From positions 2,232,001 to 2,296,000 of the forward strand of contig NC_064650.1 of NCBI RefSeq assembly GCF_001723175.1: a DNA stretch of 64,000 nt, given 5' to 3'. The position numbers and the translations under genes are program-made. This DNA comes from Penicillium oxalicum. Lineage: Eukaryota; Ascomycota; Eurotiomycetes; Eurotiales; Aspergillaceae. Below are positions 1 through 12,536 of the stretch, in pieces. The stretch's first letter is position 1. Each line of letters opens with the position of its first letter. The notes beneath the pieces were generated by a model that saw only the letters and a program-made list of their open reading frames with translations, was not told the DNA's origin and made no database searches.

Positions 1-1512
1 AGCCTCGAATATACTCTGTTGCCTATTCCTCGTTAAGATCTCAATGGAAATACCGCAAGTGCGACGAATTCCGCCTTGTCGTAATTGTGACTCTAGTAAG
101 GCGCGGCTGTCTTCCAGTCACTGGAAATAGAGTGGAACGCAAAGGTTGCTACTGCAAAGTACGCCCATTCACTGTGAGGTCTCTTATCGCCTCGAACGCG
201 CTTAAAACCACCATGACTGACGTAGAAGCCTCTATGGCCTCAACCAATTACAGACGGGTTTTGGGAGGACTGACTTCGAATTCTGTGCCTTCAACGGACA
301 CTTATTAAGAGGTTGAAACGCCAGTGCAACACTCTTCGAAAAATCTCACAAAAGAATTGAACGTACTATTCGGAGAAATGGTCAGCATGAAATGTATCAC
401 TGATAGTGGACAATGTCTCCAAAGGCAAGCCGTGATTCGTGGACTGAGGTTTCTTCCAGATTGACCAGTTAACGGCGGTACCCCAGAGTCTAAATTTCCC
501 CGCAATTTCCGGTTGATGCGCGCTCATCTTCGATGTCTGCAACCGTTCCCGCGGACAGGCGGCGCCGGGCGGAGGGCGCTCCGAGATTAAATTAGCCACC
601 TCTGCAAGGTCCTTTCTTCGTTTCATGTTCCACACGACAATCACACTGCACATCCTTGTGGCGGATTCTGTTCCCCCCCCTTTCCGTGGACTTGCCAAAT
701 CCAGAGAGGTGTTTGATGTAGACCCAAGGGACTTTCGAATTCCAGATCTCATCTCCGACTGCCACGACTGCCATTTGTGATTACGGGGACAAGGAAAATG
801 ACTTTCAATCCTAATCAGGGATCCTCGCTCCCACTTTCAAGAGGGTCATTCATTCAATCGTGGTACCCTCTGGCTTGCCAGAGAGAACCGTTCTCCTTGG
901 CGGACACCCAGAGAGGCTTACACTCATCATGCGCAAAAAAACCTCCGCAGCTATTCCCTCCTTGTCGATGATGGGATTGTGGAACACTTCGTCTTCTCGC
1001 TCAATTCGTCGATCATCTGCACGACGGAGGGAATTTTTCCCAATTCGGTCCGGGGGTTTCTCCAGAGTGACCTCTGCCGTCTCCGCACTTCAACTCCACA
1101 AACTCTCCTGGCAGACGCAGTCACGCTAGTGAGGATTCAAAAGCACGTGTGACTTATTCAGCGATGCAACTTCCGGCTTCACCCTCGGCCGGGGTCCCAT
1201 TTCCGTGTCTAATGCAGCCATTTGCGACTCTTCAGTGCTCGATCTGACCATTTGACCCCAGTGGCGCTGCAGAATAGGTCTGTGCTTGACCTGATACATG
1301 GACCCACGCTCAAGTTCATGTCTGCAGAATTCTCCTGAATGGATGAGGATCTGCTCGGTTGAATCTCCGGTCAGAAACCGGACAGAGGCACAGTTGCTGT
1401 GGAGTCTCTTGGCCGGTTAGGAGTGCTATAAGATGGCGACAGAAGTCGGCCGAGGAGGAAATTCTCGTTTCCATCCACCGAGTCTGCATACATTGGATTT
1501 CGAGTTGTCAAA
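1..1512. promoter_or_regulatory. Upstream region of the GH5 endoglucanase
   Basis: No gene is recognised here. A TATA-like element (TATAAG) lies at 1427-1432, 86 bases before the cellulase ATG. Two GC-rich hexamers fit the CreA carbon-repressor consensus SYGGRG: CCGGGG at 1189-1194, and CCCCAG at 1256-1261 read on the minus strand. TTAGCC at 592-597 is the reverse of GGCTAA, the XlnR-type core. CreA and XlnR control of fungal cellulases is established knowledge. These short matches occur often by chance, so their role here is inference. An open minus-strand stretch near 866-1105 looks protein-like but has no start or recognised family. Confidence 0.4.
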
Positions 1513-2983
1513 ATGAGATACGATTTGATTCTTGCCGCCGGCGCCACTCTGGCACTGGCCGTGCCCCAGGGCATCTCCAAGCGGGCCGGAGGCTTTGTCT
1601 GTAAGTTGCCAGCTATGTCGATATGACGGGACTAATCGCTGATGGGCGTGAACAAGGGTTCGGCGCTAGCGAGTCTTGCGGAGAGTTCGGCGAGACTCAC
1701 CTGCCTGGTGTGCTGGGAACCGACTACACTTGGCCTGATCAGTCGGCCATTAAGACACTCTATGATGGGGGCATGAACATTTTCCGAGTGCCATTCCGGA
1801 TGGAGCGATTGATTCCAACCTCAATGACGGCCAGCCCGGACGCTGCTTACCTGCAGGGACTCAAGAGCGTATGTTTTATTTGAGTAATCCGTCACGAGAA
1901 AGACCCATGCTCATTCATCTGCGTAGACTGTCAACTACATCACCTCCATTGGCGCGCATGCCATCATTGACCCTCACAACTATGGCCGATAGTCAGTCCA
2001 AGGTTCCCCCACCTGTGAGCGTCAGGCTGTATTAACCGTTTGACCAGCTACGGCAACATCATCACCTCGACCAGTGACTTCAAAGCATTCTGGACGACCG
2101 TGGCCAAAGAGTTTGCCTCGAACGACAAAGTCATCTTTGACACCAGTAAGCTCAGACGCCCAAAGGAAAAGATGAATCTCTTGTTTCTGACCCGAATCTC
2201 GCAGACAATGAGTTCAACACCGAAGACCAATCTGTCGTCTACGACATGAACCAAGCCGCCATCGACGCCATCCGCGCTGCCGGTGCGACCTCGCAATACA
2301 TCTTCGTTGAAGGAAACTCGTGGACTGGTGCCTGGACCTGGGTTTCCGTTAACTCAGGGCTCGGCAACCTGACCGACCCTCAGAACAAGATCGTCTACGA
2401 GATGCACCAGTACCTTGACTCGGACGGCTCCGGCACCTCTGGCACCTGCGCCAGCTCCACCATCGGCAAGGAGCGCGTTCAGTCCGCTACTCAATGGCTC
2501 AAGGACAACAACAAGCTTGGATTCTTGGGTGAGTTCGCGGGTGGCGCCAACTCTGTCTGCCAGACTGCCATCACCGGAATGTTGGACTACATGCAGGATA
2601 ACAGTGACGTCTGGCTGGGCGCCTCGTGGTGGGCGGCCGGACCGTGGTGGGGCAACTATTTCGCCTCGATGGAGCCCCCTTCAGGAGCAGGATACGCATA
2701 CTACTTTAAGATCTTGTCGGCGTACTTCCCATCTTCGAGCTCGGGCGGTGGCTCGGGAGGTTCGACCACGGCGACCACCACCGCTGCTCAGACCACGACC
2801 ACCAAGGCACCCGTGACGACCACCAAGACCACCACTACAGCCGCACCGGCCACGACGACCGCTGGCGGTGCGACAGCCGGACACTGGGCGCAGTGCGGTG
2901 GCGTTGGCTACTCGGGACCCACGGCGTGTGCGAGCCCGTACACCTGCAAGAAGCAGAACGACTACTACTCGCAGTGTCTGTAA
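1513..2983 (+). CDS. GH5 endo-beta-1,4-glucanase with C-terminal CBM1
   Basis: Secreted cellulase that cleaves internal beta-1,4-glucan bonds. Five exons: 1513-1600, 1657-1868, 1927-1991, 2048-2145 and 2205-2983, giving 413 aa; all junctions keep phase. The N terminus is a short signal peptide, then a dibasic KR at residues 23-24 that looks like a Kex2-type propeptide site before the mature AGGFVWFG. The GH5 acid/base glutamate is E157 in the motif DTNNEFN and the nucleophile is E264 in [20 protein letters not shown] is typical of fungal endoglucanases of the EGL2/EglB kind. A Ser/Gly/Thr-rich linker (about 345-378) leads to a CBM1 (about 380-413) starting HWAQCGG and ending in YYSQCL. The binding module is at the C terminus, unlike Trichoderma Cel5A, where it is N-terminal. 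It stands alone with its own TATA box. Family assignment is firm; the exact specificity is not proven. Confidence 0.95.
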
Positions 2984-5900
2984 GAGGGCAGCGCCCCGAT
3001 AAGTCTCGATTGAGCTTTTTGTCTAGAATCAAAGGAGATCTCTTTGCACTTGTTCATGTATTACTAGTGCAACCAGTGCCGTGGAGTAGTTGAAAACAAA
3101 AATTCTTACATGACCGCAGTTGTACAATCTCGAGAGTTTTTTCTTGCCTGTGGATCGTACTGAGTAGACAGTGAGATTGGTTAGCGATGATCAACAGACA
3201 TAGTGAGGCAGCACGTTGATGGGACCGGTCTCGGTGAACGAGCGTCTCGCTGAGTCACTGGCGACTTTCGATGTACGCACCGACTCATTTATACATACCC
3301 GGCAAATTGGAAGATACCCATTTGAGTACTCATTCACTGAGTTTAGGCTATTCGAACGAACCTTTTTTTCTTCTCGGAATACTCTTTCAACTGGAACATA
3401 GGAGGGGAAAAAAGCATTTCCAAGAGATACTGTCCATTGTATAAAATGTACAGTTGTACACTAGTAGTCTATGCATGAACAAAAAAACAAGATCACTCAA
3501 GGCTCCCAGCGGAGTTCCCATTATTCCTCGCGAGACTTTGCTGCCTACAGACCCGGACGACTGACTCACCTGCCCGTCTTGTCACGCATGTAAGTAATTG
3601 AGTTTATGGAAAACAGTGCCATGTCAGAAGCGTGCGGTGTATGTATTACACGTGGACTATCGTGGTATGTACTCGCGACGCCCTTTGCTCTCTCTCTCTC
3701 TCTCTCTCCTCCCCCCCACGTCAAAGCTCACGACAAACACCATCTACTCATCTCGAGTGGAGACATGGGGATCTCGTATCAAAGTGGATCAAAGCCATGT
3801 CGATGACTCGAAGATATACTTCGCAGGGCGCGTTTTAGCTCTGATTTCTCAGCGTCCACCTCATTCACAGTGTTGGACAGGACTGGTCCGGGCTCGGCCT
3901 TGGCCTTGGCACTTGTATTGCAAAGGGCGGAGATGGTGGATGCCTGGATGAATTTCGGCCCTGGTCCGAATTCCGGGATAGGCTTAACCTTAGAGATGCT
4001 GTTTTCAACATATGTTGAGAGATGGAAATCGCAAGGCAAAGTATTTTCTTTTATTCTTTTTCCAATTGACACGAGAGGAGGGGGGGAGTCAGCTAGTCTA
4101 ACTCGCTTCTGTCAATTTGGATGCATCTTTTTTTTCTGGTCTTTGGATAAGTACATGGTTCTTGCTTTTTATTCTATTTTTACCCCTTAAATAAAAGGAA
4201 CAGACGGAGTGGTGGTGGCACGGAATGCCGACCGAGCGGCATCGCCTTCCAACGTTCGGATAGAGACTCAAGGGGACCAAGACCTCTGCTCGATCAGACA
4301 CAAATGCTTATGTTCTGAGCGTGAGAAGATCGTCCAAATGCAGGGAGTCCAGTCCGTTCGGAATGAAAATTCTCACAATACTCCGCTGACCTGGTTTGAT
4401 GGCGGTAGCGTGAGATCATCCGCGGTGGTAGCTCGGAGTAAACGTCGGAGTAAAAAAAAAAGAAAAAAAAAAGTCACACCCAGTTTTGCGGAATGGTCCG
4501 TGCAGGGGTCGGAATACCACAAATAGTTTTGACACGGACAAAAAGACTCGTGGCGGGTAAATGTGATGTCTGTACGTAGAATTTGTAATCAAGGCGCAAT
4601 TAATATCTTTCATGTAAAAAGCATAGCTGTGAGAAGAAACAAACTTTAATTATATCGCACGAGCTAGACGAAAACAAAAAGGCGCGGATTTCAAAGCAAG
4701 TCTGAAAATCTAAAGTGTTTGAAGCGATTGTATACACCACGCCCTTTGATGATCACATTGTAGTTCCTACCAGGTTTGTAGGCTTGGACTGTTTCCCGCG
4801 GCCCCGCCAGAGTGGGCTCCATCATCGAGCAATTCGAGGTTTTTTTTTCGATTTTCTTCTTCTTCCCAGCCCTGGCTCAAACCGAATTTTTTTGCATGGA
4901 GTGGACTTTGACGTACTAGACTGAAGAGCCGCCAAGCCACGAATGCATCGCAGGGCGGAAGTTGAGTTTGCTTCCAAATCAAAACAGTCGGTCGATCGCA
5001 TGGTACAAACATGCTCGTGGAGCTGACCTCCTTGGTGTGAAACGCTTCATTTGATGTGTTGAAACTCTGTGTGTATTAGGATGGTAATAGCTAGACACAT
5101 GTAGAGTGATGCCTTGTCATTATTCGATCTGATGCTTCCTTCCCTCCACTAGCGCCAGCTCCAGTCCGAACTCATGAATTAGGTAATCGGGAAATTTCTC
5201 ATGGTGTACATCGTGTTGGTCCTCCAAATGGATATATGTATTGTTTGCACTCTTTGTGTACTACAGAAATCTCTTCACTTCCGCTGCAACAGTCAGGAGT
5301 TGATGGAGTCCAGGGCCCAGCACACACCGCAGATAGCCGGCATCGTGAGGTTTTCCACGGCCCCTCTTGTTGTCCTGCGTGAATGTAGTCAGTGAGCAGT
5401 GGGCACTGGGAACCACGATTCAGTCTCGACCAGGCCGAACGGCTCCATCGAACGCCGTTTCGGGACCCCGAGCTAGGTTCTTGCAAAAGAACTGGGCGAT
5501 CCATTTCAAAAAAAAAAAAAAGAAAAATCAAAAAGAATCCGGCAACGGGAAGTGGGGCTACTCGGATCTGAAAATCATGATCCCTGAGCATGGACATCAT
5601 TGTCCTTCGACATACATCCTGTACTTGAAGTTGAACTGGGTACAGGGTTGACGTGCCTGGTAATTCAATCGGCCTTCTGGATCGACCGCCACGCTCTGCA
5701 CCGCCCACCGCAGGGACTCCGGGTCCATGCAACATACATGCAGTCTGGTGTGCCGATAGTACATGTAGTAGAGTCCAATGACACTTTGTAGTGATTGATC
5801 TTCTGGTATTATTCTCAAACGCAGGCACGCTGCATGACAAAGTCTGGAATAGTCTTCGGATCGGTAGCTATGAGCACAGGACTCCTATCATGGCTCAACC

Positions 5901-6770
5901 CTGACTCACGAGGATACGTTCGTATTGGGTCGACGTGTCGATGGGATAAAAGTTGATTGTTAATCAGAAGAGGAAAGAGGTTTCATGATTCATTTTGCGA
6001 TGGATTACTCATTTTACGCCCTTTGGTGATTGCTTTTGACCGCATCTATTTGATCTGGGGGGGAAATACGGGGGGCTTTGAGATCCACCAGGAGTATGAG
6101 CCGTCTTGGGGGGAGCCATCACAGATGAATGCAACGGGCAAGATCCGAGAAATGGGGTCTACTGTGACTGTCTATGAGTATACCCTGTAATGATAGCAAT
6201 GGATGGCTTTGAGTTGGAGCATCGTCTAAAAGAAGATATGTCAGCGAGATTCTTCGTGCATCCAGGCAGTGCAAAGGAGTGAATCGTTGACTCGACGTTG
6301 GCGTGGAGCGCGCCCTTGGAGGAACATACACGTGCTTTCCATGAAAGGGATTGGCCACTGGAGTCGCTGGTGGGTCCTCTCGGTAGCAGTGGGGAACTCC
6401 GAGACTCTCGGTTCCACTCCGAAGTCAGTCCGCGGATGGGAAATCTCTTCTCTGCTCTGCTCTTTCAGCCCTAGACCGACACTCCGAGGCCCCAGCCTGG
6501 ACAGTCGAGATCCACCGACGATGCAAAACATGCCGTCCAGCGCTGACGTCTTTGGGACAATTCGCCTGTATGTTTTAGGCTCTCGACTCCATTAGGCGCT
6601 GCTGGTGGATCATGGGAGACATGTTTCTTGGCCGTAATGTGGGGCCCGTGGCTTTTTGATACTCGGTTTTGGTTTTTTTTTTTTTGGAGCTCTCCTTCGG
6701 AGTAAGAGGACGATGGAATCGAGTCGCATGGTAGATAGAATCTTCTCTGATGGCTGAAGGGGGAGATGAC
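2984..6770. other. Intergenic, no recognised gene
   Basis: About 3.8 kb without a convincing gene. It holds the 3' UTR of the cellulase, a CT microsatellite (3688-3709) and A-rich tracts at 4452-4472 and 5508-5521. Open frames are short, mostly start with non-ATG codons and show no family signature. Some could be exons of an unrecognised multi-exon gene, but no consistent splice chain was found. Confidence 0.6.
3688..3709. repeat. CT dinucleotide microsatellite
   Basis: About eleven CT units run directly into a short C-rich tract. It is a simple sequence repeat in intergenic DNA and probably length-variable between strains. Confidence 0.9.
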
Positions 6771-7015
6771 TATATAAGGACCTGGAATCCCCATGCTAAA
6801 TCAATCATTCACAACTCAATCACATCAAATCATCCATTTGACCATCAAGAAGCTTTCTTCAAATCTTCAACAATCAAATCATCATCTTCATCTCGGATAC
6901 TCCGATCAAATTCCTTTCAATCACCAAATACATCTACCAAACAACAGACTTCCAAAGTCCTCTTTTCCACTCTCAACCCCCACCAAAAAAACCACCACCA
7001 ACCATTCCATTCAAA
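6771..7015 (+). promoter_or_regulatory. TATA box and CA/TC-rich leader of the small conserved gene
   Basis: A perfect TATATAAG stands at 6771-6778. It is followed by about 235 bases rich in TCAATC and ATCAAATC motifs with few G, ending in TTCAAAATG at the predicted start (7016). A strong TATA box and a long pyrimidine/adenine leader are usual for highly expressed or stress-induced fungal genes. Promoter strength is inferred. Confidence 0.6.
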
Positions 7016-7248
7016 ATGTCCAGCTTCATCTCCAAGGCTTCTTCCAAGTCCTCCTCCTCCGCCTCCATCTCGGACGCGCCTCCACACACTCCTCCGTCTC
7101 CACGGCCACAACCCTCAAGGGCATGGACATGCACAAGAAGAAGTGGTACTCGCTGAGCTCCAAGTCTCACCCCAAGCACGCCAATGACTACTACGTCAAG
7201 AAGGCTCTTCACAACGAAGCCGTCGCCAGCTACTTCAGCATGCGGTAA
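7016..7248 (+). pseudogene. Small conserved fungal protein, split between two frames
   Basis: The first ATG after the leader (7016) opens a Ser-rich start, MSSFISKASSKSSSSAS, but this frame stops at 7156. The conserved-looking C terminus (KKKWYSLSSK, then HANDYYVKKALHNEAVASYF, stop at 7246-7248) is in another frame. The two need a one-base loss or two-base gain somewhere near 7060-7100. The span is 233 bases, so one missing base would give 77 residues. The spacing is too short for an intron. Translation could instead begin at the internal ATG within GMDMHKKKW, giving about 41 residues. I recall similar short, Ser-rich proteins ending in this way in Aspergillus and Penicillium, but not their function. 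The lesion may be real or an assembly error. Confidence 0.6.
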
Positions 7249-8003
7249 ACGCTGCCAGGACTGAACTCCAACACAACCATCCACACATGCACATACAATG
7301 ATACCCCCCACCTTCTTCTGCCAACAATCTCGATACACCGGAGTCTCCTCGATCCAATCCAATTGAGTCTGGCTCAAAACGACGAAAAAAAAATCACCGG
7401 ATACCAATTTGTTTCTTTGCAGCTATGCTTTCACCATGTTGATGTTTGGACTTTTTCTGCTTGACTCTTGTGTTGCTTTTTTTGTTTTTGGGTCTTTTGA
7501 TACAATGCTGTGCTTGAATGCTTTTTTTTCTGTGACGCTCTCTTCTTGCTTTTGATACCACCGCCTTTCTTGATGAAGCCGCTTTTGCGACGATGGAATG
7601 ACCCTGGATACCAATATTGTTTCTGTTTTTTTCTGTATCCACTTTCATAATATCTGCTTTTTTTGTTCTTTGTGATTTCTGCGGCTTTGCCTCTTTGGTC
7701 TAATCGAGTTTTGATCTTATTTCTAATCAATTGCTTACATTCCCCTAAATTGATTGTCACCAAAGTAAAAATAAATAAAAAATGGAAATAAAAAAACGGT
7801 AGTCCTTGTAGACATGAATGATCATCTCAATCAATCTCAGGTATGGCCATTCCAATATAAAGGAGACAAGAAAAAGTAGCCTCGGGTTTATCATAATATC
7901 AAACAGTATCAAAACGCTTCATGAATATCGCCAAACCAGCCAAGAGCCTGAATCTACAAGACTTATTTCCAGGTCACAGGAAGATCACCTCCGAACAAAT
8001 CAA
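7249..8003. other. 3' UTR and convergent intergenic region
   Basis: T-rich on the plus strand (long T runs at about 7388-7700), as expected for the 3' UTR of the small gene and the 3' end of the convergent ctf18. Lys-rich minus-strand frames here are translations of the T runs and are not taken as genes. Confidence 0.6.
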
Positions 8004-11000
8004 TTACAATCCCGCCAACAGTTCGCCCAAAGAAATGGGTTTGCGAACCGCATTCGAGAATCCTTCGTGATACGTCACCCACACTTTCCGACCAGCCTTG
8101 GAGGATTCATCCGACGGATTGTCCCGATCCATGTCCGTGATCTCGCGGACGGGCTCTTGAATCTCCCGTCCGAAAAAGTCTCGCTTGACGGCATTTCCGC
8201 TCACTTTGCGAGCACCACCGCGGCCGCCTTGCTGCTGTGGCTCCGTGGCAGATTGGCCCTGAAGGGATCGGCCGTTGGCGGCGTTTTTGGCATCGGATTG
8301 CTTGCGGAGGATTTCCTTGCGGTATTCTTGGTCGAGGACTTGGCGGACTGCAAAACGAACAGGCGCATTGCCTGACGAAGTAGGGCCAGTCATTTTTGAG
8401 AATGCAACGAGGGAGTCGAGGGACCTGTGCGGGGTTGGAAGTTAGTGTTCTTTTTTCTTTTCTTTTTTTTTTCGTTCTGTTTTTGCTTCTTTCGATATTC
8501 GCCAGATCGATATTGCGATGCAGGATATGACAATGACTTACGGCTCCATTCGATATGCCCATCCACCGTGACTCCCACCTTCGTGCTCGACTCGGACCTT
8601 CTCAAAGGTGACCCCCATTCCGGACATCACCCGGACGGCAGACTGGACAAGTATTCGCTCGCTCTCCCTGCGGATGCTGGCTGTACTTCTCTGATCGCCA
8701 CCGGCCCGGACAATGACAGGCTTGATGTCCGGTGACAGCATGCGGATCAAGTATGGGACCAGATCGGTCACCACACTCTCCGCCGACCGGAACATACGCA
8801 GTATGGGCGCAGGTAGAGCAGCATGAAACCCGTTCAAGATGGAGCGATTCTCCTTCTGTGCTTCAAAGACCAGGAAATCAGCCTTGGGCCCCGCGAACGG
8901 GTGCTCTTCCTCGGCATTTTCATCCTCGTTTTCACGATCATTGGCCTCAATCTTCCCGGCAGCAGAGGCAAAAAGATGGTGGAAGCGAGTGTAGGCGAGT
9001 GTAGACTGGCTTAAATAAGGGCCAAGCTCCCATTCTTGAGAGGAGTGCACTCGCATCGAGATACTGTCGTGGAAGTGGAGCCAGTCATAAGCTTGGGTGG
9101 GTTTGGTGAGAAAGTTATCATCTCGATACTGCTGGTGAGGATAGACAGCGAAGCAGTCCGTGACACAACGGTCATGTTCGCCACTCGAATCCACCATCTC
9201 CCGGAGTCGATTCAGAGCGTGTCGTTTCCGCAAGTCTGCCACACCTACCGGGACACGACTCGTCGAGCTGTCAAACTTGTCCTGGAAGGATAATCCAGCC
9301 GGGGCGTCAGTGAATCCTGCATTTTCGGCGAAAACCCGGTTGACAATCTCTCGAACACCTCCACGGCTCATCTCCTTGAAAAAGCTCCCACCTTCCGTGG
9401 AAGCACCAAGTACTCGGCGTTCCAGCCAATTCCGAGTCAGACGTAGAGACGACAGATTCTCGTTCCGAAGCTTGTGGGCGACCCATTCAGCGGCAACCAA
9501 CACGCTTCGAATATCGCCCTCGGCAGATCCGCTAGTCTTGGAACTGCGTTTCCTCCTAGTTTCTAGACCCCAAGCGGCTTCGCAAAGCCTACGAGCCCCA
9601 TCGTTGTCACATGGAATACCCTCACGTCCAAAGATGTTCTTGACACGTTGCACGACGTTCTCCAGTGGTGCTTGTCGAACGTGAATCATCTCCGCAATAG
9701 TTGATGCGCGCAACGGACGAAGACTAGGATGATAGAGATCATTGCAAACCAAGATCAATGGTCGAAGAAAGCGAAAGGTATCGCCTTTGCGCTTCTTGGT
9801 CGACTTGCCACCGTTTTCCGCGGCATACCGAGCGTTTCGTTGATCGAGCATGACCAAATCAATCAATGCTTTCATAAAACCTCCTTCTCCACCGCTGCCA
9901 GCGCCCCCAACGACGCCATCAACTTCGTCCACCACAACACATACTGGCCTGGCAGCACGGCGGACTTTATTTTCGCCAACCTCCACATTAGCGCCTTTGA
10001 CGTTTTCCGTGCCCAAAGCATCGCGAATTCTGCCTTTGACTACATCTCTGCTGCGTTCGTCACTGGCGTTGATCTCAAGAACCTCATATCCGGCCTGCTT
10101 TGCACACACGTGGGCTAACGTTGTCTTGCCAAGCCCCGGCGGCCCGCTCAGGAGGAGCACCTTGCGGTGCATGCGCTCCTCGTCTTCTCCATCTTGGCCA
10201 GTCTTCTTGACCTTATTCGACCTAGCCAAGCCCGGAAAGACGATCGGCTCCCATCCTTTCAGCCAACGAAGAACCGCACGATGTGTGCGCTCGTCACCGA
10301 TCAGGTCTGTGAATTTGCGGGCGCGGTATTTCTCCGTCCACATCATGGAATCCAATTTCTTCTGCTTTGCATTCACTTCTGCAGCTTCAATAGATTTCTC
10401 CACGGGGAGAGAGGGTCGTGGTGCTTCTCTGGCCGCTTTCGTTTCTTTCGCAGCCTCATCCATCAACTTGTGAATCTCGATGCCGTAGTAGCTGCGTTTC
10501 GCCCGCCCAGGATCGGTCTCTGATCGGCTGGCAATCATCTGCTCATATGAAATGGGAACCGCCGTGGTTCGAAGAGGCGCATGGTGCGTTTTGCCGTTGC
10601 AGGTCTTAATCTGAAACTTGGTCGGCTCGGCGGAGGTCTCTGACGTGACTTCAGGCTGCGGAATGTCCGTGGCTCCGGAACTGTCTCCCATTTGTAGAGC
10701 AACAGGTGTCAAATTGAGTGATTCATTCCGCAAAGGCAAAGCATTGAATAGTGCCGGCTGGGTGTTCTCTTGCAGCTCGAATTGACTCTTCAAATGCTCA
10801 TCCCGCATCGCTGCTACCTCATCGTCTTCATCCTCGTCATCCTCGTCGACAAAACCACCGACAAATTTGGGCCTTTTGAGTTCTGTCTGAGATGCGTTCT
10901 CCTCGGTATCGGCGATTTTGCGCTTCTGCGCATTGGCGTCCGAGTCTCCCAGGATGGCAGACCCCGGTGTTGTCATGAACGGCATAATTGACACCGGAGG

Positions 11001-11394
11001 AGAAGATGGTATAAAATCTGTGTCCCAGGCTTTGATCAGCGCGTTGCGGCGCGGTGTCGCAGGGCAGGCCTTTGTCGGGGTATCTGAGCAACCATGGGCC
11101 TATGATCAGCATTTGAGACTTCCAAGACAAAAGAGAAAAAATAAAAGCATAAAAAGGGGGTCGTTTCTTACCAGGCTTTATGTCGTCGTCACTGCGGAAA
11201 ACATCAGACAAATTCCACGCTCGGTGCTGGATCACCACTTTATTTCGAGTTTGCTCGAGGCGATGAAAATGAATAGCCTCGAGATCCTCGGAGAAAGACT
11301 CGGAAGGTAGGTTCGGCGAGTAGCTGTGGGATTCGGAATGAAGATGGAGAGCGGGATCAAAGGAAGACAGAAAATCCGGCGATGAGGGAATCAT
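8004..11394 (-). CDS. ctf18: Ctf18, large subunit of the alternative RFC clamp loader
   Basis: AAA+ ATPase that, with Rfc2-5, Dcc1 and Ctf8, loads PCNA and supports sister-chromatid cohesion in the nucleus. Three exons on the minus strand: 11172-11394, 8542-11083 and 8004-8424, giving 1,061 aa. The acidic N terminus leads to the RFC-like AAA+ core: Walker A GPPGLGKT at about 388-395, VVDEVDG at about 458-464, and the conserved LEINASDERS between them. The last exon, reached through a 117-nt intron, carries the Ctf18 C-terminal motif VRFAVRQVLDQEYR that binds Dcc1/Ctf8. The start at 11394 is preferred over an internal ATG at 10994. An 88-nt GT-AG intron joins the first exon in phase and adds 104 residues. 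The gene is divergent from the reductase at 12537. Confidence 0.93.
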
Positions 11395-12536
11395 TCAAAG
11401 ATGTCGTAGTGTAATGTCTATTCACTCAATTATGAGGCCTTTGAACAACATCCAAATGTATCGCGCGGAGTTCCCTCCCCCCTCTGATTGCAGACGCGCC
11501 AGACACGCGTGAAGAGAGCGCGCTAGTCTTAATCAGGTAACTCTAATTGAAATCCAGGTGGATTCATGGGGTGCCTTATGAACGCGGCCCACATTGATCA
11601 CGTTGATTGAACCTAATCGGGCAAGTTAATAAAATCTTGTGGGATGGAGTAATTTTACCTACCTGAAAAAAGATTTCAATGATAAAATTGCTTGGCAAGA
11701 AATTTGGACATGGAATATTTCCCTGCTCAAATATTGGGTTGGGAAGGGAGGAGGGCATCCAGACTAGAAGCAGGTCTTTGAGGTCTTGTCTTCCACTACG
11801 CAATTCCATCATTGTTCCTCTAATGTTCTTGTTCGATGAGTTTCTCTCGTTGTCGAGACATACAAACTCCAGCCTTACTTCCTAAAGTATATCAGCCACG
11901 GTCTGAGTTGCTGATCAGCTAGAAACTCGGATCCAAGAGCTCACGTGTAGATACCAAGGCTATTGATAGTGCATCAACTGTGACAGGTGACCTGGTGCAA
12001 GTCTACCGACCGTGCCTTCATACTGCCTCATCAAAACCTGCGATCTCACCATCGAGGGCGGCTTGCCATGATAACAGTACCACTAACCACAAAGAAACGC
12101 CATGATCCGCCAAGTGGCTTAGGTCAACCCACGTCTTTTCTCAAGCCTGAACCCCCCGGTGCTATTAGGTTGTAGCCCCACGTAGAAGGATTTGATAGAT
12201 ACGACGGGGTTCTCAACATCCATCTCTGGCCCTCAAGCTAATCAAAAGCTTTCCATGCTCATTCGACGTCATTGATGACGGTCTATTGCGCTAATGTCAT
12301 CGTAGGTGACAATATACAAATTTCAAATTAAATCCGAATCCTCAAGAGCGTGGACACGGAGGACCCATCGGAGTTAAGAAACATGACGGATGTCCCGACC
12401 CACTTTGAAGTCAGCAGAGTGCATCCATAGATGGAATACGTTTGTCGATTGCATATAAGAATAACCAGGATGCTCATATTCTTCACATTTGTTGAATTCA
12501 ATAATCTCATTGCCACGGATTTGCTAGTTCGTCAGA
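11395..12536. promoter_or_regulatory. Divergent region between ctf18 and the aldo/keto reductase
   Basis: No gene is seen. The reductase has a TATA-like CATATAAG with its core at 12453-12459, about 80 bases before its ATG. On the ctf18 side there is no clear TATA box, as is common for fungal housekeeping genes. Confidence 0.5.

Noticed and set aside
866..1105. Protein-like open minus-strand stretch (KPPDRIGKN, EREDEVFHNPIIDKEG) upstream of the cellulase
   Set aside because: No start codon in frame and no recognised family; may be an exon or relic, but splicing partners were not found.
3779..4072. 97-codon minus-strand frame in the 3-6.7 kb gap
   Set aside because: Starts at GTG, repetitive composition, no family feature.
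7394..7763. Lys/Gln-rich minus-strand frames
   Set aside because: They are translations of T-rich 3' UTR sequence on the other strand.
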